In this document: positions 5,927 through 6,505 of the stretch, in pieces | Numbering within the stretch: position 1 is the first letter of the stretch | Layout of the letters: each line of letters opens with the position of its first letter | Origin: an uncultured Succinatimonas sp. | GTDB taxonomy: Bacteria; Pseudomonadota; Gammaproteobacteria; Enterobacterales; Succinivibrionaceae | Direction of reading: 5' to 3' | NCBI GenBank assembly: GCA_905201175.1 | Contig: CAJKNC010000088.1 | Location: 1 to 6,505, forward strand | Length of the DNA: 6,505 bases | Notes under the pieces: generated by a model | Databases searched by the model: none | What the model was told of the DNA's origin: nothing | Seen by the model: the letters and a program-made list of their open reading frames with translations, nothing else | Program-made: the position numbers and the translations under genes

Positions 5927-6002
5927 CTTGCTTTAAGATATTTTCATCAGATGTCAGTTCTATGCATGATACTGAACTGCTAATAAAACACATGTTAATT
6001 TA

Positions 6003-6479
6003 TCAATAGGACTGCATTTCTTCAACTGCCTGAATTTTTTTAATAATCGCTCTCACAATAGTTTCAATGTCGCTGCCGGCACTGTAATCAGCTGCCGCAA
6101 TAAAATTAACGCGATTATCCTGCTTCAGTCTTTCAGCGGCATCCTTGCCTTTTTCTTGATCGAACACCGCAATAGACTGTCCGCCGTAAGATTTTACAAG
6201 CTTCATGCAGGGAACGTCAGTCAAGCCGTCTCCAATATAGATCATGTTGCGGAAAGGCACGCGGCGCTCATTTTCTGGAGTGAAGCGGTTCAATTTATTT
6301 GTGCTCTGACTGTCAATTGTCAGTACGCCTTTATTAATACGGAATAAAAATTGAGTTTTTGCAGTGTAATTTACAGCAAACTTAGGCCATTGAATGGAGC
6401 CGTTATAGTCATACATAAATTCACAGGCGTAAATCTTTTTAAAAAAGCGCGCTTTAGTATGAACCCCATTATTGATCAC
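6003..6479 (-). pseudogene. N-terminally truncated HAD-family hydrolase
   Basis: This 158-codon reading frame is the C-terminal part of a haloacid dehalogenase-superfamily hydrolase (phosphatase-like). Family signs are FFKKIYACEFMYD, WPKFAVNYTAKTQFLFRINKG (with the motif III lysine at 41 or 50), and motif IV IYIGDGLTDVP at 81-90 with GDGLTD for Mg2+ binding, then KSYGGQSIAVFD. The nucleophile motif DxDGT, normally near the N-terminus and over 100 residues earlier, is missing. In this frame the only start is a GTG at 6477-6479, there is no Shine-Dalgarno site before it, and an in-frame TAA at 6501-6503 closes the frame, so the N-terminal half does not continue in frame past the window edge. 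Homology seems to stop about 6455-6465, where a terminator-like palindrome begins. Without motif I the product could not be catalytic. A frameshift just beyond the window, or a contig-end artefact, would be the other explanations. Its 3' end is duplicated at 81-131. Confidence 0.72.
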
Positions 6480-6502
6480 ATGATTGATAATGGGGTTTTG
6501 TT
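6462..6502 (+). terminator. Terminator-like palindrome at the window edge
   Basis: The 17-base arms at 6462-6478 and 6481-6497 are complementary at 15 positions, with a 2-base centre; the outer stem is AACCCCATTAT/ATAATGGGGTT. On the plus strand TTTTGTT follows the stem start, as in an intrinsic terminator; on the minus strand the bases after the stem (CATACTAAAG) do not. It overlaps the first codons of the truncated HAD frame, which no intact gene should carry. It probably belongs to different DNA joined to the HAD gene here; no plus-strand gene in the window obviously uses it. Confidence 0.55.
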
Positions 6503-6505
6503 ATG

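Larger units (their letters stand above)
5541..6002. other. 462-bp gap without a recognised gene
   Basis: Between the flavoprotein gene and the HAD fragment I see no convincing gene. The plus-strand 74-codon ORF ending at 5641 mostly overlaps the flavoprotein gene out of frame and has no family features. On the minus strand, 5700-5867 is open for about 55 codons and reads as a hydrophobic peptide (IYIVIEAAACLDFWVAVMPL), but it lacks a start codon and Shine-Dalgarno site near its beginning; it could be a scrap of a membrane protein gene or chance. The region is richer in G/C than the other gaps and holds several inverted repeats (5627-5677, 5807-5818, 5955-5979), which suggests former coding DNA or a structured element. 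Confidence 0.5.

Noticed and set aside
1..6505. CRISPR array, tRNA, rRNA, phage or insertion-sequence genes
   Set aside because: No regularly spaced repeats, no tRNA-like or rRNA sequence, and no transposase, integrase or phage-like reading frame were seen on either strand.

Overview
The window reads as a low-GC, anaerobe-like Firmicute (Clostridia or Negativicutes; this is an inference from AT-rich intergenic DNA, purine-rich Shine-Dalgarno sites and the protein families seen, and no species is recognised). It holds a compact redox gene cluster: a LysR-type regulator on the minus strand, transcribed divergently from a plus-strand series of an iron-containing alcohol dehydrogenase, a decayed aldo/keto reductase (AKR), a maltose/galactoside-type O-acetyltransferase, a second AKR with an export-like N-terminus, and an FMN flavoprotein with an iron-sulfur-flavoprotein-type cysteine motif. 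No RNA genes, CRISPR arrays, integrases or transposases were found.

Layout. 1-129: AT-rich DNA carrying a perfect AT palindrome and the last 16 codons plus stop of a HAD-family hydrolase gene (minus strand). 130-1005: LysR regulator (minus). 1006-1389: divergent control region with dyad symmetries, a -10 element for each side and a leader hairpin. 1390-2562: alcohol dehydrogenase (plus). 2563-3301: remains of an AKR gene broken by several frameshifts and a TAG codon, the last part of which still looks like a 106-codon ORF. 3302-3874: acetyltransferase with a TTG start. 3871-4896: AKR, overlapping the previous gene by 4 bp. 4965-5540: flavoprotein, followed by a terminator-like hairpin. 5541-6002: no convincing gene, but several inverted repeats. 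6003-6479: C-terminal 158 codons of a HAD hydrolase (minus), cut off near a terminator-like palindrome at the window edge.

How it may work together. The LysR protein probably controls the divergent cluster in response to a small molecule. The enzymes fit NAD(P)H-linked reduction of aldehydes, ketones or quinone-like compounds, but the substrates cannot be told from sequence.

The two most notable points are: (i) the cassette lies between two diverged, same-orientation copies of a HAD gene 3' end, which suggests insertion, duplication or rearrangement at that locus; and (ii) the intact AKR has a lipoprotein-like leader in which the position expected to be the lipidated cysteine is tyrosine, one base change away. 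I see no clear evidence of a wholly new biological system.
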